Source of the DNA: Puffinus mauretanicus
Taxonomy: Eukaryota > Chordata > Aves > Procellariiformes > Procellariidae
Length of the DNA stretch: 64,000 nucleotides
Direction: 5' to 3'
Assembly: GCA_023333565.1 (NCBI GenBank)
Contig: JAJKFH010003229.1
Coordinates: 1,023,501 to 1,087,500, forward strand
Numbering within the stretch: position 1 is the stretch's first letter; the number at the start of each line of letters is the position of its first letter. A model generated the notes under the pieces. It had not been told where the DNA came from. It did not search any database and saw only the letters and a list, made by a program, of their open reading frames with translations. Shown one piece after another: positions 23,772-37,654 of this stretch. The translations under genes and the position numbers were made by a program.

Positions 23772-26700
23772 CTTGTGTTGCTGATCTGCTGTCATGCAAC
23801 TGCAGCCTGGGAGCCACAAGCTCTGCTCTCGTCAGCTGGATGAGCCTGAAAACAAGCAAGGCCACTGGACCTTTCTGCTGAGATCAGCAGCCCCCCAGGG
23901 AGAGCTGGTGCAGAAAATGTTGCAATACTTTTCCTCTCCCTACATCATCCATCCCCTCCAGTCAAGTGCTCCTTTTACATCTTTTAAAGGAGTTGGATGT
24001 GGGAGTCCATTTTGTAATTTCTGACAATTTTACTATGAGTTTTTCTTCAGATGGGTATTTTGCTAAAGTTCCTGGTGCTGTAATCAGGAAAATGAAAAAG
24101 GAAACTATGGTTTTGTTGGATTTTAATGTTTATTTCCAGCCTTAGGATAGAAAATATGGGAGTAATTACATCTGAAAGGCTTTAAAAAAAAGACAGATTA
24201 TTTGTATATTTTTTTATATATATAATATTTCCATATGTTTATAAGTATGTGTGTGACTTTGAGGGGGTTTTTTTTCCCTTTTTTCTCCCCTTTTAAGGTT
24301 TTGGATTAACAATAACGAAGTTCATCAAAACTTCATTGTGTTCCAATTATATATGTAGATAAACTGTTATTTCTCCTTTAGAGGTCTTCAGTGTTCTCTC
24401 TGCCATTTTCCCAGTGTTTTAAATTGCTTCAGAAACATTTAGTACATACAAAAGGACACAAAAAACCAGCATAATTCCATTAATGTTGAGATGTCAACTA
24501 AAAAAAGCAGAGACCAGATTTGCCTTACTGTCAAGATTTAGCCAAGAAGTACTCTTAGCATCAGTGAGTGACATTGCCTAAATGCCTGTGCCTACAACAC
24601 AGAATTTTCAGACACTCTGTAAATCTAAACCATCATCAAATTCACAGATTCTGAATCACTACTTTGAGCACCACCAAATAAGTATTTGGAATTTATGCTA
24701 CTCTAGAGTAATTTATTGGAAAAAATAGCAGCACTTGATGATGTCAGGAATTCCATGAAAACATAGGGTGAATCAACTATTGCTGAGCTCCTCTCTTTAG
24801 AGAAGCAGGTAGGAAAAAAAAAAACAACTCAAACCACCACCAAAAAAACCAAAAACGTGATACAGAGCTGATAAGAGTACAAAGTGTGGAAAGATGGAAA
24901 AATATGGTGGCCATACTAATCTTGTTGCCATAGTAACAGCCTATTTCAACCAAAGGGTACATGAATCAGAGAGCTAATCTTTTTAAGGGGTTCACAGTTG
25001 AAAGCTGAGTAAAGATGGTTACCAAAAAATAACATGAGCAGGAGCTGTAACACCTCAATTCAAGCAGAGGGAAGGCCAGAAAGATCCGAAGATCAGCAAG
25101 TAAGTGTTCTACAGAAGCACAGCAACTTTTCTAAGTGTGCTTTTGAATTAATGATGGACTCAGAGAAGTCAAAGTATAAATGAAATAACCCATTAAAATC
25201 ACAGAAGATTTTTCTTAATCCAGGATTACACAGTTTGACCCTTTATCTTATGGATATCACAAAAGTAAAAGACAACAGCTAGCACAGAGAAACAGGTTGA
25301 GTAATGCAGACAGTATATAGTGCAGATGTTCAAAATGGACACCTAGCAACTTCCAAGAACTTGACATTTTATCACTAAAAGCTATTATTTTTTCATTGAT
25401 TTAATGGAGCTCTTCTGATTTACACCAGATGAAAATCTGACCTTCATTCTTAAAAGTGTTGGGTTTAATTTCACATACTGGAAATGTTTTGGCAGATTAC
25501 AACAACTACAAGTTGGAAGTAAGGGAAGTGATCAAATGGCGAAGAACATCATAGAGTTTTCACATCTCACTCCTCAATATCTGATTAATTTTAAGGGTCT
25601 TTAAGGACTGAGTTATATTGTATCTGATAAGAGAGAGAAGTTCACCCAAAGTCTTCCCAGTTTTAGCTTAAAAATGGAAATGAAGCAGCTAACTTGTACA
25701 CATACCCACACACCACGCAAGTCAGTTATTTCCCACTAGCTGCCATTGATTAAAAGGACTATACCTTGGTTCTGATTAAGCCATTAGACAGCTTGAAGGT
25801 CATAAATAACTCTGACGGCTACAGGTAAACTTCATGTACAGACCATCTTTAAGCACTGGAGCTGATCCAATTTTTGTCAACAGAACAAGTGTGTATTATA
25901 TGAAGCATATTTAAGTACTTTTGCTAAATGGGGGAGTAGTTAAGATACAGTGAAGTGCAATAAAGCCAATCAAATATGTTAGCTAAAACTTTACTCATTC
26001 TGAATTCTCTGCTTTTACAGCCTTCACCTCTAACAAAATCTAAAATTATTTAAATACTTCATGTGATGAAAATAACCTGCAATCATGCAAAGGAATGTAT
26101 ATCCAGTGGTCAGTAAATTTAAGCTGGAGATTCAAAGACACAAAACTAGAAAATTGTAGGGTTACAATTTTCACAGAAATGTCCTACTTCTGACTTTTTA
26201 CATATATGCATTAAGATGGATAAGATTTTTATTATATAATTGCAGAATTATAAGTAATAATGCTAGATTATTTGACCTTTATTCTAACATGTCACAGATT
26301 CTATAAAGTTTTTCACTTAACAGAAAGATGTGCTATTAAAAGAATAAAAGAATTCGGGTTTTGCTACTGTCAAACAGTAAGATCTCCTGATTTCTCTACC
26401 ACACATTTTTATGAAATCATAGTGGGCAAACCTACCTAAAATGAAACTAAAGAAACTCTATTGTAATACAAACATAGAAAGCAAACGGCACAAACACAAA
26501 AAGTTGGAGCGGTTTGGGGGTTTTTTATTATGACTTGCTATGAAAACCTTCCCTTCTGAAGGGGAAGAAAAAACTCTAGAGATACTGAGATTTCCATCCT
26601 GGCTGATTTTTTTGCATATATACAACTGCAACAGACACTTTTGCCTTCTCAAAAATATTATGAAACTTTGCAGTTACTGTGTCCAGAGGTCGTCTTTCAG

Positions 26701-29090
26701 ATAGGATGTATCATCCCTGACTCACAAACCTCAAAATGTGCATGCAAAATAAACAACACAGTTATCAATGAATGGAATGAAATTTGGGTTTATTTTTGGT
26801 TGAGGTGTGGTTGCTTCTTCAGTATTAGCGGCATGTAACTGACAATGGAAAAGGCAGACAGCATTATCAAAATATATATTTTAAAATTCATTCTTTTCTT
26901 TTTACCTGTTTGTCTTAGTACTGAGAGAATAAATTATCATTAATATGATGAGATAAAACCCTAGTTATCAGAATATGGAACTTCAAGTAGTCTCACACAA
27001 ATGTAATTTGAATTATACAATTTAAATGGAATATTTCCAATTATAGGTGTTATATAAAGTATGAGATATTTATAATGCATTAAAAAATACTGCTTTCCAT
27101 CTCGGTGTGTTTTATATTCTGCACCAGTCCCAGTTAGTGTTAAGTTCAGACTACAACCCCATTACCCATAGTCTATTCATCCACCCATAGCAAAGCAAAA
27201 ATGTTGGGGTGCTTTTAGGCAGACACACATAGTGTGAAGACAGGCTACATCAGAGTGGAGAAGATATATAGCTGCTTTTTGTTATGATTGCATACACTTG
27301 CAGTAGCAACCTATTGCCAAACCTCGTGAAATGGCATAAAAATAGTGTAAAAATTTAGCTGTGACCTTGGTAGACATGTAGCTAAGATTCTTTGGTCTGG
27401 AGTTGGTGTGGTTTTGTGACCGAGAATACTGTCCTGCAGAGGCTGGGGTCTGCCCTGCAACTCTGCTTTGCTCTCAGTTCTCTGCCTAGATGCTCTGAAT
27501 TTGTTGTGGAGTGATGCTATGCGGCAGGTGACAACCAACAGCCAGAAGTACAGGGGGAAGGATTAAATGCCACAGAATGGATTAGGTGGCTGCATTTCAG
27601 AACTGGATGTGGCAGCACAAGCATCTCCGGTCAGAATCCAGTCTCCACACCCTGTCACACCCCAGTCTAAATCTAGCTGCTGGTGGAGGCTTCATGCAGC
27701 AGAGAATGACTTTTTGACTGCAGAATCCAGATATTTCTTATTTGAGATTGCAACATTAAACATATTCTGGGGCTCGATGGTTATAAAGTATTACTCCCAC
27801 ACCCCTCTTCACAAACAAAAAGTGATCGGTTCCCAAAAACTGTGAACAATCTCAAATAGGGAAGAGCCACATACAAAGAGGAGCCAATATTATTTTCTCC
27901 CTTCTTGCAGAACCACTCATAAGATTTGAGTTCTGGATAATAAGCTTGAACTATGGTTCTGCGTATTTTCAGTATGGATTCTGATTGCTGCAGTATCTGG
28001 CAGAGTCATCGTATTTGCATTTAAAAAATTAATATTTTGTTATTTGGATTGAAAAGTTTGAAGCTGCAAGAAAGAAACTGAATGTAAAATATTTTGTGTG
28101 TTACCACTGGGAAATCTGAGACACAAAGAAGAATTACAGCCATGCAATCCTTCCTAAAAATGAAAGTTTAGTATGAAATATGCCCACAGGAAATCTTTAA
28201 AATATTCAGTTTGCTATCTCGAAATACAGTATTTATGTGATCTTTAAAAAGCCATAGTCTTTAACGTGAGTTTAGCATTTGTAAATGCAGATGAATTTGT
28301 ACACACCTTCAGCATAATTATTTGCTCCCTTAGTTCCCAAGTGTGCGGAATTCTGAATTCTAATTGGATGGCATCAATTACGCTCTGCTAGGAACACATA
28401 ATATTCTAAAGGGTTTACCCAATCATTTAGCATACTCCCAAACCTAATTCTCAGGCTAGCAATCAAATCATTGATATTACCGTGTCACCCAGTATTTCAT
28501 TAGTTAGGGCTCACTTTGGAGTTATCTAGATAATTGTCGATAAAGGTAAGCAAATACTGAACTCCATGGTTGCAGCTACGATGAGGGAAGACAAACCAGA
28601 AAGGCACAGGAGAAAGGAGAATGGGACTGCCACAGGTCTGCTGATGGTGAATAAAATGTCTCTGTGCATAACCAAGACCAGGGACCAAAACGACCCTCGA
28701 AGCAAAACATTTAAGAGAATGTAAAAGGGGGCAGGAGACTGAAAGTTAGAGGCTCCTGAGAATTATAAATTAAGGGAACGAGAGTTGCAAGGCATAGCAG
28801 AGAAATGGAGGGAGGCACTGATCCCTAAGCATGGCTAATGAGATCAAAAAATCAATCCCGTGAATTGGGTGATCCCTACTTAGCATTTGTATTAAGATAA
28901 CATCCAAACCTGCAACGATAGAATCTAGGACAGCTATTGTATTAGTTAAAACCCCTTGCCATTAGAAAGTTTGTCACAATGTCTAATTCGAGCTCAGCAC
29001 TTGTCACATTGTCGTTGGCAAAATAGTTTCAACTCAGGCAATTTTACTCAATTATTTTATTGCCCATTAATACAAACTTAATTACTGATT
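23772..29090. other. AT-rich unique DNA, no supported gene
   Basis: No exon, RNA gene or interspersed repeat is recognised in about 5.3 kb. Open frames are short and lack family features. Confidence 0.55.
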
Positions 29091-29099
29091 TGGGTATTG

Positions 29100-29620
29100 A
29101 GAAAAAAAGAAGACAAACAATTAAAACCTTCCCTTAGGAAAATACCTGCCCTCTTCCCCAGACTCAGCTTCAGTCCAACTCTTCTCCTTCCCCCTTCCTA
29201 GGCTCAACTTCCCCCATTGTCACCAGACGTTACATGCAGTTACACTCCCAGTCCCTTTGGTGAGGTGTCTATGTAATGGTTTCTTTCTGCTGCCCTTTGC
29301 TTCTTACTCGTTTTCCTCCACTACTCCATGTTTCTTACTGCTCCTGCATTCCAGCAGGATCCTCCAGCAGCCGCAGCTCCTCAGGGGTGTCTCTGCCCCA
29401 GCATGGGTTGCCTGTGGGCTGCAGTCCTCTGAGGGGTGTCCGTGCTCTGGTGTGGGTCCTCTGAGGACCACACTCCCTCAGGGATGTCCCGACTCTGGTG
29501 TGGGTTGCCCATGGGCCATAATCTCTTAGGAGTGTCCCTGCCCCGGGCAGGAGCTGCAGTTCATCAGAGGTACCTCCTCTGGCACTGAGCACCTACTTCC
29601 AAGAGTGCATTTACAGCCAT
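29100..29620 (-). mobile_element. Old LTR-like remnant with internal 48-bp tandem repeat
   Basis: The order of blocks recalls the LTR copies at 13.2 and 32.8 kb: TTTATTGCC, CTTCCTAGGCTCAACTTC near 29196-29213, CTTTCTGCTGCCC near 29282, then tandem units containing a TGTGGGT-CC-TGGGC core. Divergence is much greater and no terminal sequence or target duplication is visible. The assignment is therefore tentative and the orientation is inferred from the other copies. Confidence 0.5.
29381..29573. repeat. 48-bp minisatellite, about 3.5-4 units
   Basis: Diverged units start at 29381, 29430, 29478 and 29526 (49, 48, 48 and a partial unit). Each has a TCAGGGGTGTCC-like start and a GTGTGGGT core. 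The repeated peptide pattern seen in the frame at 29257-29529 is a by-product of this array. Confidence 0.8.
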
Positions 29621-32600
29621 ATTCCCAACAGTGTCCTATTCCACATGTCTCCTCCCTTTCTCCTCCTCTGCTTTATCCCCACATTTCTCTGAACATGTCT
29701 CTTCACATATCTCCTCATGTGTCTGCTCTTCTCGTGGTTGCACCTGTTCTTGAACACTATTGAACAGCAATGCCTGGTGCTCACTTGCCTGGCTGCAGTG
29801 TTGGTGCCCTCTTCCCTTATGCTAAATTATCCTGTTCTTTCAGTTCTCTCGTCATCAGTTCAGAAAGTTTGAGGTTTATTACATCCATTTGTTGCACTTC
29901 TCAGGACCTTGTCCAGTTAGTCTACTTCACCCTTTAATATATTTGCCTAAGACTTTCGCAGTGTCCAGCAGAGACTCCACTGTGCCTGGGAGGGCAGAGA
30001 ACTGTTTCTCGTGACTTTCACATATTTATGAACTTAGTTTGATGTTGCTTTTTTTCACAAGTTTGATATTGAGCCATTCATTGTAATCTCAAGATCTTCC
30101 TCCGCAGAACTGTTGTCAGCTAATCCCTATCTTGATTCTGCAAAATGTTTAGCTAAGAGTGCATATTGACCAATGTCAGGTTACATTTCATTTATCTCAG
30201 ACCATTTCTCCAAGTTGTCAAGATCATTCTGAAATGTCATTTTACAGTACTTGCAACGAATCCTATTGTATTTGCAGGCAGTCCCACTCAAGTGCACTCC
30301 CCTGCCACTCAGATCTTTATTAGAAATACTGACTAGTGTTGTCAATAGCTTAAATTCTCTACTACTGTTTCCGGAAACCACCACTTCATGTAATTTTTTT
30401 TTGTTTCTCTTCCCGTAAAAACCCAAGCATCCTTTTTTTTGGGAAAATTCTTTTCTCTCCATAACAATACTCATAACACCCTTCTGATCACATACACTAT
30501 AGCAAGAATTTGTGGAACATATTTGAAAATATATTTAGTTCCAATTAGCAGTAAGGCATTGGTTAGAGAAGTGCTAACAACCCAAAATGAGGATAATAGA
30601 GTCAGAGGGATTTGCTAGTAGTTCCAATCTGCCATAATAATTTCTACATCTCATGCTCCATTCCTCAGCGTTACTATGGGGAGATGAGGCTTAGCCAAAG
30701 CAACCCACTCACAAAGCATTACAGTCACTACAAGGGCTCAGTCAGCATGTTCCACAACTGAACAAGGATTGAGGTTCTTTCTTCAAATTTGCACTTTGGA
30801 AGTAAACTCCTTGACTTCTACTGAAAATTTACATCTCTCAGGCTTCAATCAGTCTGTTCTGGAGTTCAAGATCTATCTTCAAACCAGTGACCTCTCTTGA
30901 AATAATATAGCAATGTTAAATTTCAAAATAACCCCCTCCAGCCCTGCTTTTTGTTAAGATATCAGTCACCCTGGGAGTGGGTTCATAAGCACACTGGAAC
31001 ACATAACACGGTGAATATATGAGTCATTTTTTTCAGCATTGGAATTGCTGTTTTTGAAGTAGATGTGGCTATGCTTCCCAATCAAGAGCTTCACTTTGTT
31101 CCTGTCTTCTCCAGTTCTGTAGGAATAAAATAGGCAGACACTACCAAGCACCTCCACTTCTCCAGAGTGTAACTTCTTGCTCACTTCAAGCAGATTTTTT
31201 TTTTTGTACTTTGTTATATAATTCTGTGCTCCTCCTACAGCTCACATCTACTACAAGGTTTTTATGAGAAAGTAGGGAAGATTTAATGTAATGTATTTAA
31301 TCCCTCTTGTGACTATAAAGTTTGAGCTACATAGCTATGTCTCTCAAATGAAGGAGTTAATTTTACAGTGGTATTTTCAGTATCCTCAACTGGGATAGAT
31401 AGGCTGTGAAAAAGTTGTTTTGCAATGATTTTTTAAAAACTTATTTTTATTCTTCTCCTATGAAATAATGCTTGGATCACACACTTACAAGGACAGGGAA
31501 AGTTTAATGATGTGAGATATCCACAACCAAAAGGTATATAACTGCTAAGCTACTACACAGGGGAAAAAAATAGGCACCTTATAAAGTTTATTTTCCTCAG
31601 TTTAAAAAAAAAATTATGTATTAGAAGTATATTGAATGCAAAATACAAAGAGAATCCCTGAATGATTGGACTCCTGCTTTACGAGCTTGTAGCCATGGGG
31701 AGAACATCAGCTGACATAAAAGGAATATGACAACGCCATAAAACATGTGAACCAGGACTGAGAGATCTCTAAATCTTTACACCAGCAGCACTCTAGTTAC
31801 TAGCACATTTCATATACAGAATGCTGTTCCCCAGGGTGAGGAATTCTGTGTTCCAAAGAAACGCTATGTAACTTTCCTCCATAGAATGATGAGGCTTGGA
31901 GTCAATTAAACCTCAGCATAGTGCTACTGGAGACTGGCATTATTCTAGATGGCAAATAGTGAATATTGCCAGAGCAATGAGAGAGGATGCAGAAATGAAA
32001 ACTGCGAAGAGCAGTGTGGTCAGGTGCAAACTGACACCACCAACAACCTCTTCCTCTTTCACTCTCAGAAAACGTCAACAGCCTCAGTAACACAATTTCC
32101 TTTACAAGCCTAATCAGTAGGATAGCAGCATAGCAGTCAAATGCCAAACCTGTTTCTGATTTGCCATGACCAAAAGCTCAGCCTGTGTGTACAATATTTT
32201 ACTGTTCCAAATCTATAATTGCTTTAAGCTGTATTTGACAAATATCTTATGTACAGACTTCCCTGCCCATATTCAAAGACATTCTTTAAACCAGCTTCTG
32301 ACCAAAGTTCTTCACAAAAGAAATGGCATTGATATTTTTAGTTTATGTAATACCTCCTCAACCTCCCTGTGACAAAAAAAAAGGTTACAAAACTTTCCAG
32401 AGGTAGCTGTTTGAAAGCGCTGAATAAAAATCTTCTCTCTGTTCTGGTAATACTACTACTAAAAAAAAATCTCTCATGCCAAAAAAGTGTATGAAGAGGT
32501 TTCGGTTTCACTGGTGTGCTTAACAGAACAGTTGCTAAGGTTCCAGACAGAGTCCCCCAGGAAAGAGCATGCCCCTAATTGAAAATAGCCTGTAAAAATA

Positions 32601-32805
32601 AATAAATAAACAAAAGTTTGGTTATTATGCAAAATGGAAATCTATTTCGTAATCTTAAAAGTCAATGTCTTCTGCCATATCTGTTCTTATGTGCATGTTT
32701 AAAATGGATCACTCTCCAGAAATTTCCATATAGGAGCCTTAAAATCTAACCTAGATCTGTGGGTGCAGGTGACCATGCTTCTTGGGTTATCTAGGATGCA
32801 AGTGA
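29621..32805. other. Unique DNA, no supported gene
   Basis: No gene or clear repeat is recognised. Composition is C/T-rich to about 29.8 kb and AT-rich afterwards. Confidence 0.55.
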
Positions 32806-32812
32806 TGGTTTA

Positions 32813-33597
32813 TTACAGGAAGTTCCCAGACACCCATCCAGCTGCTTTCTCACTTCCCGTCCTCGACAGGACAGGGGGAGAAAATAAGATTAAAAAGCTT
32901 GTGGGTGGAGGTAAGGACACAGAGATGTCTTATCAGTTGCCATCATGGGCAAAGCAGACTCCAGTTGGGGAAAATTAATTTAATGCATTGCCAATTAAAA
33001 ACAGAGTTGGATGGTGAGAAACAAAAACTAAAACAGCTTCTCCCCCAACTTTCTTCCCAAGCTCAACTTCACTCCTTCATCCCCAACTCCTCTGCCTCCC
33101 CACCCCGAGTGGCGCAGGGGGAAGGGAAATGGGGGCTGCAGTCAGTCCATAACAGCTCCTCTCTGCTGCTCCTTCCTCCTCACACCCTTCCCTTGCTCCA
33201 GTGCGGGTTCTTCATGGGCTGCGGTCCTTCAGGATAAACCTGCTCCAGTGTGGGCTCCACCACGGGCTGCAGTGTGGACACCTGCTCCAGCGTGGGCTCT
33301 CCAGGGGCTGCCGGGGATCCCTGCTGGGGCGCCTGGAGCACCTCCTCCCCTCCTCCTCCCCCTCTCCCCTCGGGGCTCGCAGGGCTCTTTCTCACACTTT
33401 CTCCCTCACAGCCGGGCAGCGTTTTGCCCTTCCTTACCCAGGCTCTCCCCGAGGCGCCGCCACCGTGGCTGCGGGGCTCAGCCCTGCCCTGCGGGGGGTG
33501 GGTTGGAGCCGGCTGGAACCGGCTGTGTCCGGCACGGGGCAGCCCCGGCCGCTCCTCACAGAGGCCCCCCTGCAGCCCCCTGCCAGCCCCTGGGCAC
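32813..33597 (-). mobile_element. Avian ERV LTR, minus strand, fuller copy
   Basis: The first 120 bases (TGATGGTTTA, CAGCTGCTTTCTCACTT, GACAGGGGGAGAAAAT, GCTTGTGGGTGGAGGTAAGGACA) align in order with the low-coordinate ends of the solo LTRs at 23173 and 45640. The left border and minus orientation are therefore supported. The middle holds a CTTCCCAAGCTCAACTTCACTCC block, then variable GCTCCAG-GTGGGCT tandem units and a GC-rich block (33426-33580). No target-site duplication was found and the right border is approximate. Long frames here on both strands are not genes. Confidence 0.82.
33194..33321. repeat. Minisatellite inside LTR, 3 units of 39-47 bp
   Basis: Units start with TGCTCCAG at 33194, 33241 and 33283, each followed by a GTG(C)GGGTT/GGGCTC core. 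This is the variable tandem region of the LTR. Confidence 0.8.
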
Positions 33598-36500
33598 CTG
33601 AGTCCAGTGCACCATTTCAGAGCCTGCCCTCTATCAGAAGCCACTGCTTGTATGTCATGTCTGGGAGAATTTGAACAAATGCAGTCGTTTTGCTGAATAA
33701 TAAAAGAGAGCAAAAACATTTAGGAAGCTATTTTTTCCTGCTAAAAACCTTTTTCTGGTTTTAATAAAGAGGAAAAAATATCAGAAAAGGATATACTTTG
33801 TGGTGAAATTTGCAAAATATCGTTCTGCTTACAAAACAAAGCTTTCAATTCAGTTCATGCTTTTCATACTAATAAGGAAATCTTTCATACATCATAGACC
33901 TATGCAGAAAAGAGTAATCAATGTAATTGATAAAGAAAAGTTCCATTAAACCCTTACTCTACAGCATCACGGTTCATCAGAGAATCCACTGACTAAAATC
34001 CAAGTTAGGAAGAGCAAGAAAATGAGTAACACCTTTCTTTCCACACCCTGTTGTTGCTCTGGGGAGCACCCTTGCGCTGAGGCTGCATCCGGACTCCCTG
34101 CCAAGCGGGGGCTGCGCCGGCACGGGAGGTTTCCTGTTGGCTCGCGCTCTCATTCACTCGCTCACTCACAGACAGACAGACAGACAGACACACACACACA
34201 CACTCTCTCCCTCCCTCTCTCATTCACTCATTTCAGGCCCTGAACCAAAGACGCCTTTCCAATCATTCTTGTCCGACTTGAGTGTCTTTCCAGAAATGCT
34301 TCCATTCTGGCATGTTTAAAAGGGTTTTTTAAAAGTCGTTAATGAGAAAAAATCCTCAACCAGCATTAAGTATGAAGCCGTATTTCAGCCTTGTGAACGT
34401 TTTCCCTTATTTGTTGACTTTTGCAGTTATTTCTGTGTTTTAATGTAGTTCTTTACAGGTCATACACAATGTATGTCTTGTTCCCAAAGAAATAGCTTTC
34501 ATTTTTAAAGTGTTCATCATGTCATTAAATAAGAGCTTATTGGACACTAATTGCATGGGACTTCTAAGGCAGAACAAAGATAAAAATAGCTTATTATCAT
34601 GTTGTTAGCAGCATTTCATTTCCAACTGTTAGACCTTCATTCATGTCTGCTAATGTAATAAAATTAATCCTATAATTTCAGTTGCTTAAGCTTTCATTAA
34701 AGATGGTATGATTTCTTAGGTATGCTGTTGTCCGTTTAAGGAAAAAAATCTTTTCTCTCCCTGTGGAGGCTAGCAAGTGAGAGAGACAGACTTGATTTTT
34801 CCTACACTAAAAGCTCTGTCTTTTCTATTTCCTTTCAACCCACTGACAGCTGAAGTGAAAAGAGAAACAGCTGACTGACAGCTGCCTGGCAGGATACGTG
34901 CAGTCCCAATTACAGCTCCTCTATAGCGTTATGCTCATGCTTACACTCCTGCATGCAAGGTCTCAGATCATGATTTTTCGTATATATATAATCAATATAA
35001 TCTTTTTCAAGTTTGAATCTTTATAGCAAGCCATATAAACCCTGAGAGCGCAAAAAAGGGAAGTTTTCTGGCTTCTGCTAACAACCAAGCATTCAAAAGC
35101 AATTGAACAATATTCGTGCAAATATGTGCCCTTTCCTCTGAATGTGCCACTCATTTTCATGATCATCTATTCTTTTTCTCCTACATTATACTTCGTTTAT
35201 TACCTCAGTCAACCCACAAAATAACAAGGCTACTTTCAGCGCAGATTGCAGATTTGCAGATTTTAACTCCAGGCTGAGTTACAGGCCACTGGGAAGTGAT
35301 AGCAGCCACATCAGAAAAATATTTCTTGCTCCTACTTCTGCCAAGTCAAGGGAAAAGGCAACTGCTTCCCATTCTCAATTCACTTATTCTGCATGTTGGA
35401 GTGGAAGAAGGAAATGCTGCCTCCCCTACCCCACAAAACAAAGGATGTGAAAATAAATTTCTAGGAAATTCTAAGGGGATGGAGGAAACAAGTGCTGGCA
35501 TTCTTAAAAATGAACAAAAAAAAAAAATTGCATCAAACAAGATGGTCTGAGGCACGCTGTGAGGAATAACTCCCACTGCAGGCTGAAATGCCGCTCCACC
35601 ATGTATGATGCTTGCCTTATTTCAAACACAATAGATCACCTGAAACTCCAGGAGATTCAGACAGTTAATCGAAGCTGAAATTCAGCAAATATTGTGTCCA
35701 AATAAGATAACTTGGTCTTTTTGCTGGGCCATAGAAGTTTTACCCAGTTTTAGCTGCAATATTCTGAAAACTTAACTTCAAAGCAATATGCAAATGCAGT
35801 TCTACAATGCATCAACCTTTGTAAAATATTATCATACCTACTAACAACAGCAAAAATCTTCTTGGAAAGAATTGCTTTGTCCATGTTGGCTAACATTCAT
35901 TTTCTTGCTCACCGTGAGCCTTTGATTTGAGTTCACCCCTAACTTCACAGGTATTCCACATGTTGATCCAAGCACAAAGGTGTCATGCTCAAGGCTTACT
36001 GTAGATTCTAATTGACTTTCCTACAATATATATTGCTTGTGAGGAGCAAAGTGAAAGCTTAGCAAGGTTTAAAGGTTTACATTTTGTCATTAAAATGGTT
36101 ATATTTAGAGATAATGTGCTATGAATTGAGTGCCATTTCATCTAAAATACTTGAAAATATTTCTAATAATTAGTCCTTCATCTCATTTTTTACTTGAAAT
36201 TATAATTTCAGAAGTATCCCTATTCATCCTCCCTTAAGTAAAAAGGCAGATTCACACAGGATCTTTTTAAAAATATTGTTATTTTTTCATTATTTTCCCC
36301 ACCCCAGACTTGAACAGTGTACTGATCATAACTTATTTCTACCAAAATTATTGTTTCCTTTAATTTTTTCATCTATCTGTATAAATCTATCTGTTATCCT
36401 CTATTAGCAAGCATCCAGCTATGATCTAAATAACTTTTTAATGTAGTTCCTCAAGGTAAGTACTGGTTTTTTAGGCAAATACTACCTCTATGGACTATGC

Positions 36501-37650
36501 CACTGCTGAAAAGGATTTGGATCCATCACCAAGACTGCAATGTGCTATAAAAGAATTCAAGTAACTTAGGTCCTTAATCTATTTTAATGCCAATTTTTCT
36601 TTCACAACCACAACTTTGATTCTTTTTAATTTATTTATATGGAGCCACAGAGCTTTCAAAGTTTGCATTCCAGGATTTGCTTGAATATGCAAACTTTGAT
36701 TCCAGAACTGATTTACTAATTGGAAACTTGAAATGGTTTCTATTAAAAATGTATGGTTTTACTTTCTAAAATAGCAAGAAAAATAATAATTTAAATCAGG
36801 ATGACAAAAGGCATCCACACATGAATGGGTTTCCTGGGAAAATCCCTGTCTGATTTGTTGGCTGCCCTCTTAAAAGGCTCACATCTATTTCAATGAAGGC
36901 AAAACAGAGTTAAGGAGACAGGCACACACCCAGATACCATTTCGTTTCTACCACCATCCCCACCAAAAATTGAGATTTTTCCTTAATAAACCATAAATAT
37001 TACTAGAGGCATTTTGCTGCCAGGAAGCAAAAATTCTTCGCATTAAAGTAGCATGTTTTTGATACTGCAAATCCTTATATCCATGCTAAAATTTGTCAGA
37101 AAACTTAATGAGGTTCAGTCTCTTATGACCCTTTTGTAAGCAAGCTAAAGAAAGGTGGTCTTACGGTAGATGGTACCAGATGCTGTTGAGATCTTCTTTT
37201 CAGGATCTATTCTCATGCTAGTTGGTACACCAAAGCTAAATATCACCCTGGGATTATAAACAGCAGCATGGTCTGCCAATCTCATATGACTAGAAAGGTG
37301 AATATAATCAATAACCAAATGAATTATGTCCTACTTAGGAGTGCAATGGGAAGACGATGACCAGTTTTGGACAGCATGCTTCAAAGAACACCATGCGCCA
37401 AATGAGGCAAATCTGGATGAGAACAGCTAATAGAGCCAGAGACGTAAAACACATGAATTGCATTTTGAGAATGACTCAAAATTGTTGGTTTAAAGATGAG
37501 AAGATTTAGGAGACATAACAATGACATGCACAAAAAGCTGCTGCCAAAGACAAAACAGAACATTGTGTTCATGTCTACGGCAAACAGATTAATGAACTTA
37601 GATCACAGCAAAAGAAGATTTGGCAAAAAAACTTTTTAGCAACACAAATA
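33598..37650. other. AT-rich unique DNA, no supported gene
   Basis: No exon is recognised. A small CpG-bearing patch with a tetranucleotide repeat at 34060-34225 is listed separately. Confidence 0.55.
34167..34222. repeat. (CAGA)n-(CA)n-(CT)n compound microsatellite
   Basis: Five or so CAGA units pass into CA dinucleotides and then CTCTCC units. Adjacent open frames with THTHT and DRQTD patterns are by-products. Confidence 0.92.
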
Positions 37651-37654
37651 GTGG

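Noticed and set aside
29257..29529. Frame with repeated Cys-Gly-Val units
   Set aside because: The peptide repetition is the translation of a 48-bp minisatellite.
33180..33719. Long overlapping frames (up to 179 codons) on both strands
   Set aside because: They fall on the GC-rich, tandem-repeated LTR copy; frames open on both strands reflect composition.
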